Origin: Spirosoma endbachense
GTDB taxonomy: Bacteria > Bacteroidota > Bacteroidia > Cytophagales > Spirosomataceae
DNA length: 64,000 nt
NCBI RefSeq assembly: GCF_010233585.1
Contig: NZ_CP045997.1
Coordinates: 9,820,808-9,884,807, forward strand
Direction of reading: 5' to 3'
The number at the start of each line of letters is the position of its first letter. The first letter of the stretch is position 1. The translations under genes and the position numbers were made by a program. The notes under the pieces were generated by a model, which was given only the letters and a program-made list of their open reading frames with translations, was not told where the DNA came from and did no database searches. Shown piece by piece: positions 1-8,585 of the stretch.

Positions 1-312
1 GATGCGAACTTCAACGAACTGATTAATTCCGATAAGCCGGTTTTAGTAGATTTTTGGGCCGAATGGTGCGGTCCATGTAAAATGATCGGACCAGTTGTTG
101 AGCAACTCGCTGGCGAATACGAAGGCAGAGCCGTTGTGGCTAAAATGGACGTTGATCAGAACGCCCAGATTCCAGCTAAGTTTGGCATTCGTAGCATTCC
201 GACGTTGATGGTGTTCAAAAACGGCCAATTAGTCGATAAAGTTATCGGTGCCGTTCCACGCAACGTCCTTGAGCAGAAATTACAGGCTGCTCTGGAACCA
301 ACAACGGTATAA
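1..312 (+). CDS. trxA: Thioredoxin, 5' end cut by the window
   Basis: Cytoplasmic dithiol-disulfide reductase that keeps protein thiols reduced, using electrons from thioredoxin reductase. The reading frame is open from base 1, and 103 residues are visible. The active site WCGPC is at visible residues 22-26, and the cis-proline in SIPT is at residue 67, both in standard thioredoxin spacing. The family is about 105-110 residues, so only a few N-terminal residues are missing. The internal ATG at 82 lies after the active site and cannot be the start. The gene is followed by a strong hairpin terminator and faces the convergent pdhC gene. Assignment as a TrxA-type protein is secure; whether it is the main housekeeping copy is not visible. 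Confidence 0.95.
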   Translation, partial: DANFNELINSDKPVLVDFWAEWCGPCKMIGPVVEQLAGEYEGRAVVAKMDVDQNAQIPAKFGIRSIPTLMVFKNGQLVDKVIGAVPRNVLEQKLQAALEPTTV

Positions 313-323
313 TTCCCCAATAA

Positions 324-374
324 TAGATATAAGAAAGCCCCGCCTGAAGCTCAGGCGGGGCTTTCTTATATCTA
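324..374. terminator. Bidirectional intrinsic terminator between trxA and pdhC
   Basis: A perfect inverted repeat with 24 bp arms and a 3-base loop (AGC). The GC-rich core GCCCCGCCTGA is flanked by A-run and T-run tracts on both sides. It lies 12 bp after the trxA stop, so it can end transcription from trxA and also from the opposite strand. Confidence 0.93.
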
Positions 375-390
375 TAGATCTTCGATACAA

Positions 391-443
391 TGCCGTGCCA
401 CGGTCATTCGAAGCGAAATAGAAACCGTGGCACGTAAGTCCTG
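391..443. repeat. Dispersed GTGCCACGGT inverted repeat, copy A
   Basis: Arms CGTGCCACGGT (394-404) and ACCGTGGCACG (424-434) are a perfect inverted pair around a 19 bp spacer. AAGTCCTG follows at 436-443. The same core and AAGTCCT edge recur in copies near 10.6, 11.6, 50.3 and 60.8 kb. The repeat lies between the convergent genes trxA and pdhC. Confidence 0.75.
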
Positions 444-472
444 ATCTAGTTGGTTTAAATCAAAACCCGTAT

Positions 473-2230
473 TTAGACCAGCATCCGCATCGGATCTTCG
501 AGCAATTGCTTAACCGTTTGCAGGAACGAAGAACCCGTAGCGCCGTCAACCACGCGGTGGTCGCAGGAGAGCGTTACTTTCATAACATTGGTCGGCTTGA
601 TCTCACCGTTTTCTACTTTCACGGTTTGCTTGATTGCGCCAACGGCCAGAATGCACGAATCGGGCGGGTTAATAATCGCCGTAAATTCTTCGATACCGAA
701 CATACCCAGGTTCGAAATTGAGAATGTACTTCCCTCCCAATCTTTCGGTTGTAGCTTTTTTTCTTTCGCTTTAGCTGCCATTTCTTTCACTTCGCCCGAA
801 ATCGTCGATAGTGTTTTCTGATCAGCATTACGAACAACCGGAACCAGTAAGCCTTCATCAACGGCTACTGCCACACCAATATTGACGTATTTGTATTTCC
901 GGATTTTGTCGCCCAACCACGATGAGTTCACATTCGGATGTTGTTTCAGCGCCAGTGCGGCCGCTTTAATCACAAAATCGTTGAACGACACCTTCACGGG
1001 GCTGACACCATTGACCGTTCCGCGCAACTCCATCGCCTTGTCCATGTTGATTTCCATGGTCAGGTAGAAATGCGGAGCCGTAAACAGGCTTTCGCTCAAC
1101 CGACGGGCAATCGTTTTGCGCATCTGGCTGACCGGTACATCTTCGTATTCACCTTGTGGCTGAGGAGCAGCAACAGGTGTTGGTGCAGCCTGGGCAACAG
1201 CAGGAGCTGGTGCGGGAGTTGCTGGTTGAGCAGGAGCTGGTTTAGCAGCTGGCGTACCAGGAACAAACGATTCAACATCGCTTTTCACGATGCGACCTTC
1301 AGGGCCTGATCCGTGAACCTGAGCCAGATTAATTCCTTTTTCTTCGGCAATCCGCTTCGCCAACGGCGACGCTTTCAGACGTCCGTTCGATTCAGAAACA
1401 TCACCTGCGCCACCACCATATGACAGATCGGTATCGGCATTAGCGGCTACGCTGGCCTGTGGATTCTGTTGAGCTGTCTGCGAACCACCTTCGCCTGTAG
1501 CGGCCTGTTGGCCAGTAGCTTGCGGAGCGGTACCGCCATCCAGCAATACGTTGAAGTTGGCACCTTTTTCACCGACAACGGCAATGATATCGTCTACAGC
1601 CACGGCTGAGCCTTCTTTCACGCCAATGTACAGCAGCGTACCTTCTTCGTAAGCTTCCAGATCCATCGTGGCTTTGTCGGTTTCGACTTCGGCCAGAATA
1701 TCACCTGACTTAACCGTATCACCTTCTTTTTTATGCCAGGCTACGATGGTCCCTTCCGTCATCGTATCGCTCATCTTCGGCATCCGAATGACCGATGCAT
1801 TAACACTCTCTGCCGGGGCAGCAGCAACAGCCTGTGGAGCGGGTAACTGAGTAGCGGTTTCGCCACTTGCTGCACCGCTCGGCGCTGGAGCAGCCCCATT
1901 TGGCGATGGAGCCGACTTAGGTTCTTCTTTGGGAGCTGCCGCTTCCTGGCTTCCTCCGCTAGACCCATTCAGCAATGCTTTGTAGTCTTCGCCATCGGCA
2001 CCAATGATCGCCAAAACACCGTCGACAGGTACTGATGCACCTTTTTCGACACCGATGTACAACAACGTACCTTCTTCGTAGGATTCGAGGTCCATCGTTG
2101 CTTTATCTGTTTCGACTTCAGCCAGCACGTCGCCGGATTTTACTTTATCGCCCACTTTTTTGTGCCATTCCGCAATGACGCCTTCGGTCATTGTGTCGCT
2201 CATCTTGGGCATTCGGATTAATTCAGCCAT
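473..2230 (-). CDS. pdhC: Pyruvate dehydrogenase E2, dihydrolipoamide acetyltransferase
   Basis: E2 core of the pyruvate dehydrogenase complex; it moves the acetyl group from the lipoyl arm to CoA. The 585 residues show two lipoyl domains (about 1-78 and 147-225), each with the ETDKATMDLE motif (first lipoyl lysine K43). They are joined by Ala/Pro/Gln-rich linkers to an E1/E3-binding domain (KASPLAKRIAEEKGI, about 283-320) and a C-terminal acyltransferase domain with the catalytic HRVVDG motif from H558. The duplicated lipoyl domain and flexible linkers are typical of Bacteroidota E2. A -7 box at 2294-2301 gives a leader of about 60 nt. The specificity (pyruvate rather than a branched-chain acid) is inferred from the overall sequence. 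Confidence 0.94.
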   Translation of the reverse strand: MAELIRMPKMSDTMTEGVIAEWHKKVGDKVKSGDVLAEVETDKATMDLESYEEGTLLYIGVEKGASVPVDGVLAIIGADGEDYKALLNGSSGGSQEAAAPKEEPKSAPSPNGAAPAPSGAASGETATQLPAPQAVAAAPAESVNASVIRMPKMSDTMTEGTIVAWHKKEGDTVKSGDILAEVETDKATMDLEAYEEGTLLYIGVKEGSAVAVDDIIAVVGEKGANFNVLLDGGTAPQATGQQAATGEGGSQTAQQNPQASVAANADTDLSYGGGAGDVSESNGRLKASPLAKRIAEEKGINLAQVHGSGPEGRIVKSDVESFVPGTPAAKPAPAQPATPAPAPAVAQAAPTPVAAPQPQGEYEDVPVSQMRKTIARRLSESLFTAPHFYLTMEINMDKAMELRGTVNGVSPVKVSFNDFVIKAAALALKQHPNVNSSWLGDKIRKYKYVNIGVAVAVDEGLLVPVVRNADQKTLSTISGEVKEMAAKAKEKKLQPKDWEGSTFSISNLGMFGIEEFTAIINPPDSCILAVGAIKQTVKVENGEIKPTNVMKVTLSCDHRVVDGATGSSFLQTVKQLLEDPMRMLV

Positions 2231-2293
2231 ATCCAGCTAGGGTATATATCGAGTTGTAAAAAGACCGGCCGGGCCGCCGGGGCGGTTGAGGGC

Positions 2294-2301
2294 CAAAATT
2301 A
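2294..2301 (-). promoter_or_regulatory. Promoter -7 box for pdhC
   Basis: On the minus strand this reads TAATTTTG, matching the Bacteroidota -7 consensus TAnnTTTG. It sits 63 bp before the pdhC start. A GC-rich inverted stretch (2265-2287, GGCCGGGCCGCCGGGGC) lies in the predicted leader. Confidence 0.6.
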
Positions 2302-2420
2302 ACGGAAAGGGTTCTATGTTGTATCGCCGAACTGAGTTTTCTCTATCAACAATTGATAAAGACATTTCGTTAAGCGCTGAATGCAGTCATTCTGATCTGT
2401 TGCATTCGTAAAAAGCAGCC

Positions 2421-3629
2421 CTATTCAACCCACAATACCAGCCCCTTCAGATACCCCCCCTCTGGATGGAATAAGCTGACAGGGTGGTCGGCAGGCTGGC
2501 TCAGATGATGTAAAACGCGTACTTGCCGACCAGCTTCAATGGCCGCTGCCACGATAGTATTATAGAACAGTTCCCGGTCCACAACCTGTGAACAGGAAAA
2601 TGTAAACAGGATACCACCTTTTGCCACCCGGCGTAGTCCTTCCGCATTCAGTCGTTTGTATCCCTGCACAGCGCGGTGCCGCGCTGACAAACTTTTCGCA
2701 AACGCTGGCGGATCGAGCACTACGACATCATACTGATGATCGTCCGGCGAAGTTTCACTGGCTTTCAAATAATGCATGACATCTTCGGCATAGGCTTCGT
2801 GTTTGTCTGTTTCGCCAAAATTAGCCCCTACATTTTGCTTCGTCAGGTCGATGGCCTTCTGTGAAACATCGACCGAATGAACCAGACTCGCCCCGGCTTT
2901 GAGCGCATATACCGAAAACCCACCCGAATAACAGAAAGCGTTTAAGACTTTCTTACCGGGAGCGTATTGGGCCAGCAGTTGACGATTGTCGCGCTGATCA
3001 AGAAAAAAACCGGTTTTTTGTCCCGTAATCCAGTCAATCAGAAATGTATTTCCATTTTCCTGTACCGGATGCGGAACGGGCGTTCGGCCATACAGGTAAC
3101 CGTTTGTGACACTGGCTCCGTATTCGTCGGGAAGTGTATCGGCGCTTTTGTCATATACGGCCTGCAATTCATTCCCAAATACATTTCTCAATGCTTCGGT
3201 AATCATCTGGCGTTCGCGGTGCATTCCGATCGAGTGCGCCTGCAAAACGACAACGCCATTATACACGTCCAGAATCAGGCCCGTGCAGCCATCACCCTCA
3301 CCATGAACGAGCCTATAACAGTTGGTGTCGCCTGTTACAATGGCCTGCCGAATGCTGCGAATGTGGGTTAATTTGTCAGTCCAGTAGGCCACATCGGGCG
3401 TTACTGGCCCACCAGTCGTAGCCCCGAACGAGAAAATACGGATAGCGATGCTACCGTCGTGGTAATGACCGCTGGCCAGATAATGTCCTTTTCGGTCGAA
3501 TACTTCAACCACATCGCCGTCTTCAGGATTTCCTTCGTAACGCCCAATGGCCCGTGAAAAGACCCAGGGATGAAATCGCCGGACGGCTTCATCACGCCCG
3601 GCCTGTAGATATATTTTAGTAAATGACAT
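2421..3629 (-). CDS. rlmI: RlmI-type class I rRNA methyltransferase (PUA + SAM domain)
   Basis: S-adenosylmethionine-dependent RNA methyltransferase of the RlmI family, which makes 5-methylcytosine in 23S rRNA. The 402 residues start with a PUA-like RNA-binding domain (about 1-75, with HPWVFSRAI). The Rossmann methyltransferase domain follows, with the SAM loop NAFCYSGGFSVYALKAGA, the DPPAF motif (VVLDPPAFAKS) and a catalytic-type cysteine in FTFSCSQVV. Length and motif order match the family. The ATG at 3629 has a TATCTTTG -7 box about 20 bp upstream. The exact target nucleotide is inferred from the family. Confidence 0.9.
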   Translation of the reverse strand: MSFTKIYLQAGRDEAVRRFHPWVFSRAIGRYEGNPEDGDVVEVFDRKGHYLASGHYHDGSIAIRIFSFGATTGGPVTPDVAYWTDKLTHIRSIRQAIVTGDTNCYRLVHGEGDGCTGLILDVYNGVVVLQAHSIGMHRERQMITEALRNVFGNELQAVYDKSADTLPDEYGASVTNGYLYGRTPVPHPVQENGNTFLIDWITGQKTGFFLDQRDNRQLLAQYAPGKKVLNAFCYSGGFSVYALKAGASLVHSVDVSQKAIDLTKQNVGANFGETDKHEAYAEDVMHYLKASETSPDDHQYDVVVLDPPAFAKSLSARHRAVQGYKRLNAEGLRRVAKGGILFTFSCSQVVDRELFYNTIVAAAIEAGRQVRVLHHLSQPADHPVSLFHPEGGYLKGLVLWVE

Positions 3630-3648
3630 TCGTGTTCAAAAAACACGA

Positions 3649-3665
3649 CAAAGATACACTAGTGT
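3649..3665 (-). promoter_or_regulatory. rlmI promoter with adjoining palindrome
   Basis: The minus strand reads TATCTTTG at 3656-3649, a full -7 box. The perfect 10 bp palindrome ACACTAGTGT (3656-3665) touches its upstream edge. A second inverted pair, CGTGTT/AACACG (3631-3647), lies in the short leader. Confidence 0.6.
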
Positions 3666-3714
3666 TCTTTGGTATGGTGCTTTATGAGCAGAACTTCGCT
3701 TACTTGGGTTATAG

Positions 3715-4014
3715 TTACTCAAATCGCACTGTCAGACGGCCAGGATCTTGCCGAACATCGAAAACGGTAAGTATTAAAACGTGCTGAGAGTCGATGATCC
3801 GATAGATTATTTTGTGGTATCCTTCCAACAAATAACGAGGTTTGCCCGGATGGTCGAAAAGTAGCGGCTCAATCTGGCCTATTTCCAGAAAGCCTTTTTT
3901 TAATAAATCAACCCGATCTATAATTCGACTAACGATTCGGTCAGCCAGCGAATTAGAATAAGCAGCATAGAAATCAAAGATGACTGCAAATCCTCCAGAG
4001 AGGGATTTGTCCAT
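3715..4014 (-). CDS. RelE/ParE-family toxin of a type II toxin-antitoxin pair
   Basis: Small toxin of the RelE/ParE fold, which either cleaves translated mRNA or poisons gyrase; the sequence does not decide which. I chose the ATG at 4014 (99 residues, beginning MDKSLSGGFAVIF), 7 bp after the antitoxin stop. A TTG at 4044 would add ten residues and overlap the antitoxin. Family-like features are an N-terminal helical hairpin with IVSRIIDRVDLLKKG and the C-terminal strands with RYLLEGYHKIIYRI and VFDVRQDPGRL. The arginine in DVRQDP sits at the usual conserved position. It is co-directional with, and downstream of, its antitoxin. Confidence 0.8.
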   Translation of the reverse strand: MDKSLSGGFAVIFDFYAAYSNSLADRIVSRIIDRVDLLKKGFLEIGQIEPLLFDHPGKPRYLLEGYHKIIYRIIDSQHVLILTVFDVRQDPGRLTVRFE

Positions 4015-4021
4015 GTAATGG

Positions 4022-4264
4022 TTACTTTTTGCTCCACGTAGCAATCAATTTTTTCACATCTTCATGATCGGTCACTTCTCCCTGGCGAGCGGCCTCCTCA
4101 GCACGTTCAATTTTACCCAAAAACGTCTCCTTACTCATTGGCTGAGCTGGATAGTCTGATAATGAAGGAATGTTCAGTAGGCTTGCGACTTCACGGAGCA
4201 GATAGGCATCATCTGTTTCGAGGACCTTCTCAATTACTTTAATTTTTTCTTCGGCTACTGTCAT
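4022..4264 (-). CDS. Antitoxin of the RelE/ParE pair
   Basis: Eighty-residue, Glu/Lys-rich, mostly helical protein directly upstream of the RelE/ParE toxin. The C-terminal pattern RAEEAARQGEVTDHEDVKKL is like the toxin-wrapping helices of short antitoxins that lack a standard ribbon-helix-helix domain. An N-terminal DNA-binding motif is not obvious. The function comes mainly from gene order and size. The product would neutralise the toxin by direct binding and probably autoregulate the pair. Confidence 0.75.
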   Translation of the reverse strand: MTVAEEKIKVIEKVLETDDAYLLREVASLLNIPSLSDYPAQPMSKETFLGKIERAEEAARQGEVTDHEDVKKLIATWSKK

Positions 4265-4295
4265 AGTATGTTTTATAAGAAGTTCACACCAACCA

Positions 4296-4323
4296 TAGGA
4301 CTTTCGCTCAGAACCACGGTCCG
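4296..4323. repeat. Half copy of the GTGCCACGGT repeat family
   Basis: TAGGACTTTCGCTCAGAACC followed by ACGGTCCG matches the left arm of the copies near 10.6 and 60.8 kb, but no right arm follows. It appears to be a truncated copy, here between co-directional genes. Confidence 0.5.
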
Positions 4324-4387
4324 CTCATCTGGCTTCAATCTGTATTTCGGCGAGGGCATGTATTTAAATAACCCCGTAGTTGTAAGC

Positions 4388-4419
4388 AAAAAAGCCTCCG
4401 CGTTTCCGCCGAGGCTTTA
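4388..4419 (-). terminator. Intrinsic terminator of sufB
   Basis: Read on the minus strand, the stem AAAGCCTC/GAGGCTTT is followed by TTTTTTG. It begins about 20 bp after the sufB stop. Confidence 0.85.
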
Positions 4420-4440
4420 ATCTATAAAGATTTCTTTAAA

Positions 4441-5919
4441 TTACCCAACGCTTCCTTCCAGACTGATTGCCAGCAGTTTTTGTGCTTCTACAGCAAACTC
4501 CATCGGCAGTTGGTTCAGCACTTCTTTAGCGTAACCGTTGATGATCAGCGCTACGGCCTGTTCGGTTGGAATACCGCGCTGGTTGCAGTAGAACAATTGG
4601 TCTTCGCCGATTTTAGAGGTAGTGGCCTCGTGCTCAACGGTGGCTGAGGGATTGTTTACTTCCAGATACGGGAAGGTGTGGGCCCCGCACTTATCGCCGA
4701 GCAGCAGCGAATCACACTGCGAGTAGTTACGGGCATTTTCGGCGCGTTTCATCACCTGAACCAGGCCACGGTACGAGTTCTGGCTCTTACCGGCCGATAT
4801 GCCTTTCGACACAATCCGGCTCTTGGTGTTCTTGCCGATATGGATCATTTTGGTGCCCGTATCAGCCTGCTGCATGTTGTTCGTGACAGCTACCGAATAA
4901 AACTCACCAATCGAATTATCGCCTTTCAGAATTACTGAAGGGTATTTCCAGGTGATGGCTGATCCCGTTTCAACCTGTGTCCAGGAGATCTTGGCATTCG
5001 GGCCATCGCAGATACCACGTTTGGTCACGAAGTTGTAAATTCCGCCTTTTCCTTCTTTATCACCCGGATACCAGTTCTGTACCGTCGAGTATTTAATTTC
5101 GGCATTGGCCATCGCAATTAACTCGACCACAGCTGCGTGAAGCTGATTCTCGTCCCGCATGGGAGCCGTACAGCCTTCGAGATAACTCACGTACGAACCT
5201 TCGTCGGCAATGATCAGTGTCCGCTCGAACTGGCCCGTACCAGCCGCATTAATACGGAAATAGGTCGATAATTCCATAGGGCAGCGAACGCCTTTTGGAA
5301 TGTAACAGAACGAACCGTCAGTAAATACTGCTGCATTGAGGGCAGCGAAGTAGTTGTCTTTCGCCGGAACAACCGAACCAAGGTATTTTTTTACCAGTTC
5401 AGGATGTTCATGAACAGCTTCGGTAATCGAGCAGAAAATGATGCCGCGTTCAGCAAGGTCTTTTTTGAACGTTGTGGCCACTGATACAGAGTCCATTACC
5501 GCATCGACGGCAACACGGGGCAGTTCAGTCTGGACGCCGTCAACTACACCAGCCAGTCGTTTCTGTTCGTTCAACGAAATACCAAGTCGTTTGAACGTAT
5601 CGAGTAATTCAGGGTCAATTTCGTCGAGGGAATTAACCGTTTTCTTCTGTTTGGGAGCCGAGTAGTACTTAATGGCCTGATAGTCAATCTTAGGGTATTT
5701 GACATTCGGCCAATGTGGTTCAATCATCTCCTGCCATAACCGAAACGCTTTCAGCCGGTTTTCGAGTAACCAGTCTGGTTCATTTTTCTTGGCGGAAATA
5801 AAACGAATCGTGCTTTCATCAAGGCCCATGGGGGCTTCGTCAGCTTCGATCAGTGTTTCGAATCCGTATTTATATTCGGCGTTGGTTATGCTTTCTAAAA
5901 TGTCAGCGTCCTTGCTCAT
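4441..5919 (-). CDS. sufB: Fe-S cluster assembly scaffold SufB
   Basis: SufB forms the SufBC2D complex that builds iron-sulfur clusters under stress or iron limitation. The 492 residues match SufB length. The family core is clear: [17 protein letters not shown], then [20 protein letters not shown], and the C-terminal [20 protein letters not shown] and [16 protein letters not shown] segments with conserved cysteine, histidine and glutamate residues. No sufC, sufD or sufS lies beside it: upstream is a divergent unrelated gene and downstream are its terminator and a toxin-antitoxin pair. The remaining suf genes must be elsewhere if this copy is functional. Confidence 0.96.
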   Translation of the reverse strand: MSKDADILESITNAEYKYGFETLIEADEAPMGLDESTIRFISAKKNEPDWLLENRLKAFRLWQEMIEPHWPNVKYPKIDYQAIKYYSAPKQKKTVNSLDEIDPELLDTFKRLGISLNEQKRLAGVVDGVQTELPRVAVDAVMDSVSVATTFKKDLAERGIIFCSITEAVHEHPELVKKYLGSVVPAKDNYFAALNAAVFTDGSFCYIPKGVRCPMELSTYFRINAAGTGQFERTLIIADEGSYVSYLEGCTAPMRDENQLHAAVVELIAMANAEIKYSTVQNWYPGDKEGKGGIYNFVTKRGICDGPNAKISWTQVETGSAITWKYPSVILKGDNSIGEFYSVAVTNNMQQADTGTKMIHIGKNTKSRIVSKGISAGKSQNSYRGLVQVMKRAENARNYSQCDSLLLGDKCGAHTFPYLEVNNPSATVEHEATTSKIGEDQLFYCNQRGIPTEQAVALIINGYAKEVLNQLPMEFAVEAQKLLAISLEGSVG

Positions 5920-6060
5920 AGTCTCGGTTAGCCGCGTGGTTTGTTGTACCGTTGCGTTATATTTTCAACAAAAGGCCGGGTGGGTATGTTCCGGGCAGGT
6001 TGGACAAATATCGGAAACTTTCCGTTATTTCGGGCATTTAGCTAATCTATTCCCTCCAGA

Positions 6061-6717
6061 ATGCGTTCCCCCAAACAATCGATCAACATCGAGCTGCTTC
6101 TTGGCATTTCAGCTACCTTTCTAAGTCTGGCCGCATTAATTGTCTCTATTTTTCAAACCAAGATCGCTCGGGAGCAACAGCAAAAGTCAGTATTGCCCTA
6201 TTTGCAGGTTCGGCATGAGATCGTAGACAATCAACTGAACGTTTTTCTTGAAAATGAAGGTGTTGGTCCCGCTTTTATCAAATCAATCTCTACTTCCTAT
6301 AATAAAAAGAGTCTGGCTGGCTATACTGAATTTCTTCTGGATGCGATGGGCGATCTTAGCGCCGATTTAACGGCAATACCCGATGAGCAATTAACTCAAC
6401 AAAAGTATGACTCTCTTCTTAAAGCCAATAAGAATATTCGCATTAGTCAGGATTATATACAGGCGGGGAAAGATGCGGATGTCATCTATGCCGGAAGCGC
6501 CGTTAAAGAAGGCGACAACCGAATGCTATTTTCCTTTAAAAAAGAGGGCCAAAATGGTGGTCCATTCATTAAATGGATGGAAAATTTACTTGCCGACAGT
6601 ACCTATCAAATTAAGGTCACCTACAGTGACGTATATGACAATTGCTGGCAAATGACCCATAAACTTAATCGGAATAAGGTCGTTCAACTGGCAAAATGCC
6701 CTCCTCAACAGCCATGA
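6061..6717 (+). CDS. Unknown membrane-anchored protein
   Basis: I do not recognise the family. The 218 residues begin with one hydrophobic helix (about 10-31, IELLLGISATFLSLAALIVS), followed by a basic/polar stretch and a soluble domain of about 180 residues. In the soluble part, FLENEGVGPAFIKSI resembles a beta-sandwich segment seen in small membrane-tethered proteins of unknown role. It is divergent from sufB. A decayed partial copy of its first 37 codons lies directly after its stop, so the locus was once a tandem pair. Confidence 0.7.
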   Translation: MRSPKQSINIELLLGISATFLSLAALIVSIFQTKIAREQQQKSVLPYLQVRHEIVDNQLNVFLENEGVGPAFIKSISTSYNKKSLAGYTEFLLDAMGDLSADLTAIPDEQLTQQKYDSLLKANKNIRISQDYIQAGKDADVIYAGSAVKEGDNRMLFSFKKEGQNGGPFIKWMENLLADSTYQIKVTYSDVYDNCWQMTHKLNRNKVVQLAKCPPQQP

Positions 6718-6721
6718 AAAG

Positions 6722-6832
6722 CGGGTCAGCATCGAACTGTTGCCTGGCAGATCGGCCACGTTTCTGAGTTTAGTGGCTCTTGTTTTCTCTACCTTTCAAA
6801 CAAAGATTGCCTGAGAGCAACAACCGCCATCG
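6722..6832 (+). pseudogene. Decayed partial duplicate of the preceding gene
   Basis: In the frame starting at 6722, the translation shares SIELL, SATFLSL, AL, FQTKIA and EQQ in order with residues 8-45 of the 6061-6717 protein. The CGA/CGG arginine codon of the parent is now TGA, and no start codon is in frame. Only the N-terminal membrane-helix region is left. It is direct evidence for a tandem duplication followed by decay. Confidence 0.8.
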
Positions 6833-6926
6833 GTTTGGGTAAATGCTCAGACTAAAACAACAAATGCCATCACACGGAGTAATGGCATTCGTTATGTTCA
6901 TTGAGTAAATCAGTTCAGGGTTTTTC

Positions 6927-6990
6927 CTGACCCAGCGCGTGCCACGGTTAGTAGGATTACGCCAAAGAACCGTATCACGCCTGGGGTCAG
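6927..6990. repeat. Dispersed GTGCCACGGT inverted repeat, copy C
   Basis: The left arm contains CTGACCC, then GCGTGCCACGGTT. The right arm, read inverted, contains CTGACCCC, then GGCGTGATACGGTT. The arms are about 23 bp with a few differences, around a spacer of roughly 18 bp. The copy lies between convergent genes. Confidence 0.7.
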
Positions 6991-7007
6991 AAATAGCTCC
7001 GAAGTTG

Positions 7008-7715
7008 TTATTTCACTGTTACTTTAATCTGACTGTAATATAAGGTTGTCAATCCTTCGAACCCGGAGTCTGTACCGACCAGTAGCCAGAGTTCACCGTT
7101 GGCGTTACTACGGGCCGTAAAGGGCTTATCGGCATTGGAACGCGTAATGAGTTTATATGCATCTGGCTCATCATCGCCAATGCCTACATTTCCCAGCAAT
7201 ATGGCATCCTTACCGTTATCATTCTGAGCCCCTTTATCGATATTGAGCGAATAGAAATCATCTTTCTTTTCTTTAACAGGCTCAACAGCCGACGCGCCAG
7301 CTTTCAGATAAACACTCCCACCCGGCGAGCCACCAATACCAATTGAATTGGTTGGATATTTTGAGGCCAATTCAATATCGAAAACCAGCGAGTAATCTTT
7401 ATTGGGCTGTAACCCTGTGACCTTCTTTTTCAGGAACATGAAGGCGTCATCACTACGATTCATGCTTTCCAGCATTAACGATTTGCGGGTTGTATCTAAC
7501 GGAGAAGGCAGGCTTTTCCAGCCAGACTTAAACCGCATGGTGGTATCCTGCGCTACGCCATAATCGACAATATCGGCTACCCAGCCATCCTGGTCACGCT
7601 GCAAATTAGATTGATAAGGAAGACCTGGTTGTGATGAAATGTCGTCTTTATTACAAGCGGAAAATGTAAATAAACTGCCCGTCAGAACGGAAACTAACAA
7701 CAACGTTGATTTCAT
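7008..7715 (-). CDS. Unknown lipoprotein
   Basis: I do not recognise the family. The 235 residues start with a lipoprotein signal peptide ending FTFSAC (Cys20), so the protein is likely anchored to a membrane outside the cytoplasm. The mature part is rich in Asp, Ser and Gly and looks beta-rich (IGIGGSPGGSVYLKAG, GELWLLVGTDSGFEG, YYSQIKVTVK at the end), as in a jelly-roll or carbohydrate-binding fold. That fold is a guess from the pattern. The next gene upstream, a DoxX protein, is co-directional with a 69 bp gap. Confidence 0.75.
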   Translation of the reverse strand: MKSTLLLVSVLTGSLFTFSACNKDDISSQPGLPYQSNLQRDQDGWVADIVDYGVAQDTTMRFKSGWKSLPSPLDTTRKSLMLESMNRSDDAFMFLKKKVTGLQPNKDYSLVFDIELASKYPTNSIGIGGSPGGSVYLKAGASAVEPVKEKKDDFYSLNIDKGAQNDNGKDAILLGNVGIGDDEPDAYKLITRSNADKPFTARSNANGELWLLVGTDSGFEGLTTLYYSQIKVTVK

Positions 7716-7784
7716 TATTAACTCGATTTGTTTCCTATACTGAGTCGACTATAGACGGAAGCGTTGGAACATCATCGAAAAAAA

Positions 7785-8174
7785 TCACCGATACCGATTG
7801 CGGCTATTGCCATCCAGACCGCGTAAGGCCAGGTAAAAAGCTATGACATAGATCATTTGGTTACCCGCACTAGCCCAATCTTCTTTAAGCGTAGTTCCGA
7901 ATAGTAATACACCGATGATTGCCCCACCAAGCACATAGCCCCATCGACCAAATTGCCCGCCAATCAGAATCAGGACCCCACTTGCGAATTCTAAAAACGG
8001 CAGAGTATACAGAAAAGCATTCGTAAGAATTTCGGGAAGAATCGTTTTGGAGAAACCGGCTCCGGTTTTAGCCACGAATGTTGTTAATTTGGGAATTCGC
8101 ACAAGGCCATGCATGAGCATGTTGATACCCAGCCCAATACGCATTACGAGCTGGGCTAATTGATTATTGGTCAT
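7785..8174 (-). CDS. DoxX-family membrane protein
   Basis: Small integral membrane protein of the DoxX family, whose members are linked to quinone, sulfur or oxidative-stress metabolism without one fixed function. There are four predicted helices, including LGINMLMHGLVRI and FLEFASGVLILIGG, in the usual DoxX order; the HG motif in the first helix is typical. I chose the ATG at 8174 (MTNNQLAQ, 129 residues). The TTG at 8195 would add seven residues. Confidence 0.82.
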   Translation of the reverse strand: MTNNQLAQLVMRIGLGINMLMHGLVRIPKLTTFVAKTGAGFSKTILPEILTNAFLYTLPFLEFASGVLILIGGQFGRWGYVLGGAIIGVLLFGTTLKEDWASAGNQMIYVIAFYLALRGLDGNSRNRYR

Positions 8175-8274
8175 AACGTCACTGTAAAGAATCAAGAATC
8201 GCCTGCACGATTCAGCATATGTTTATGCTATAAAAGCAGAGTCCCGATGATTCACTACCCATTTTCCGACTGGA

Positions 8275-8529
8275 TTATTCTTCTTCATACACATCGCCGT
8301 CTTCTACTTCTTCTTCGGCCAGCAAATCGTCATTGACTCCATTGGCATCGACATCTGAATCATTAACTTCCGCCTTTTCTGGCTCAGGGCCCTGGGCCCT
8401 GACCAGGTCCATATACCCGGCCTGCGGAACACCCGTATTTGCCTCTTCGCCCTGAGCCATTAACTGAGCAACACCCTGATTGTCATCATCGGCCGCGTTA
8501 TACTCATCTGGATCGTCGTTAGCATTCAT
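8275..8529 (-). CDS. Small acidic protein of unknown function
   Basis: Eighty-four residues, extremely rich in Asp, Glu and Asn, with no hydrophobic segment or signal peptide. The C terminus is a run of Glu and Asp (LLAEEEVEDGDVYEEE). The sequence looks disordered. A second acidic small gene lies 56 bp upstream on the same strand, so the two are probably co-transcribed. No family is recognised. Possible roles such as cation binding or a histone-like partner are guesses. Confidence 0.6.
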   Translation of the reverse strand: MNANDDPDEYNAADDDNQGVAQLMAQGEEANTGVPQAGYMDLVRAQGPEPEKAEVNDSDVDANGVNDDLLAEEEVEDGDVYEEE

Positions 8530-8585
8530 CCCGTTTTCATTAATAGGTTATGAAACTCCGTAAGATTCCTAATCTGCCTGTAGCG

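Noticed and set aside
938-1309. A 123-codon plus-strand frame inside pdhC
   Set aside because: It lies wholly antisense to the well-supported E2 gene and its composition follows that gene's codons; no motif of its own.
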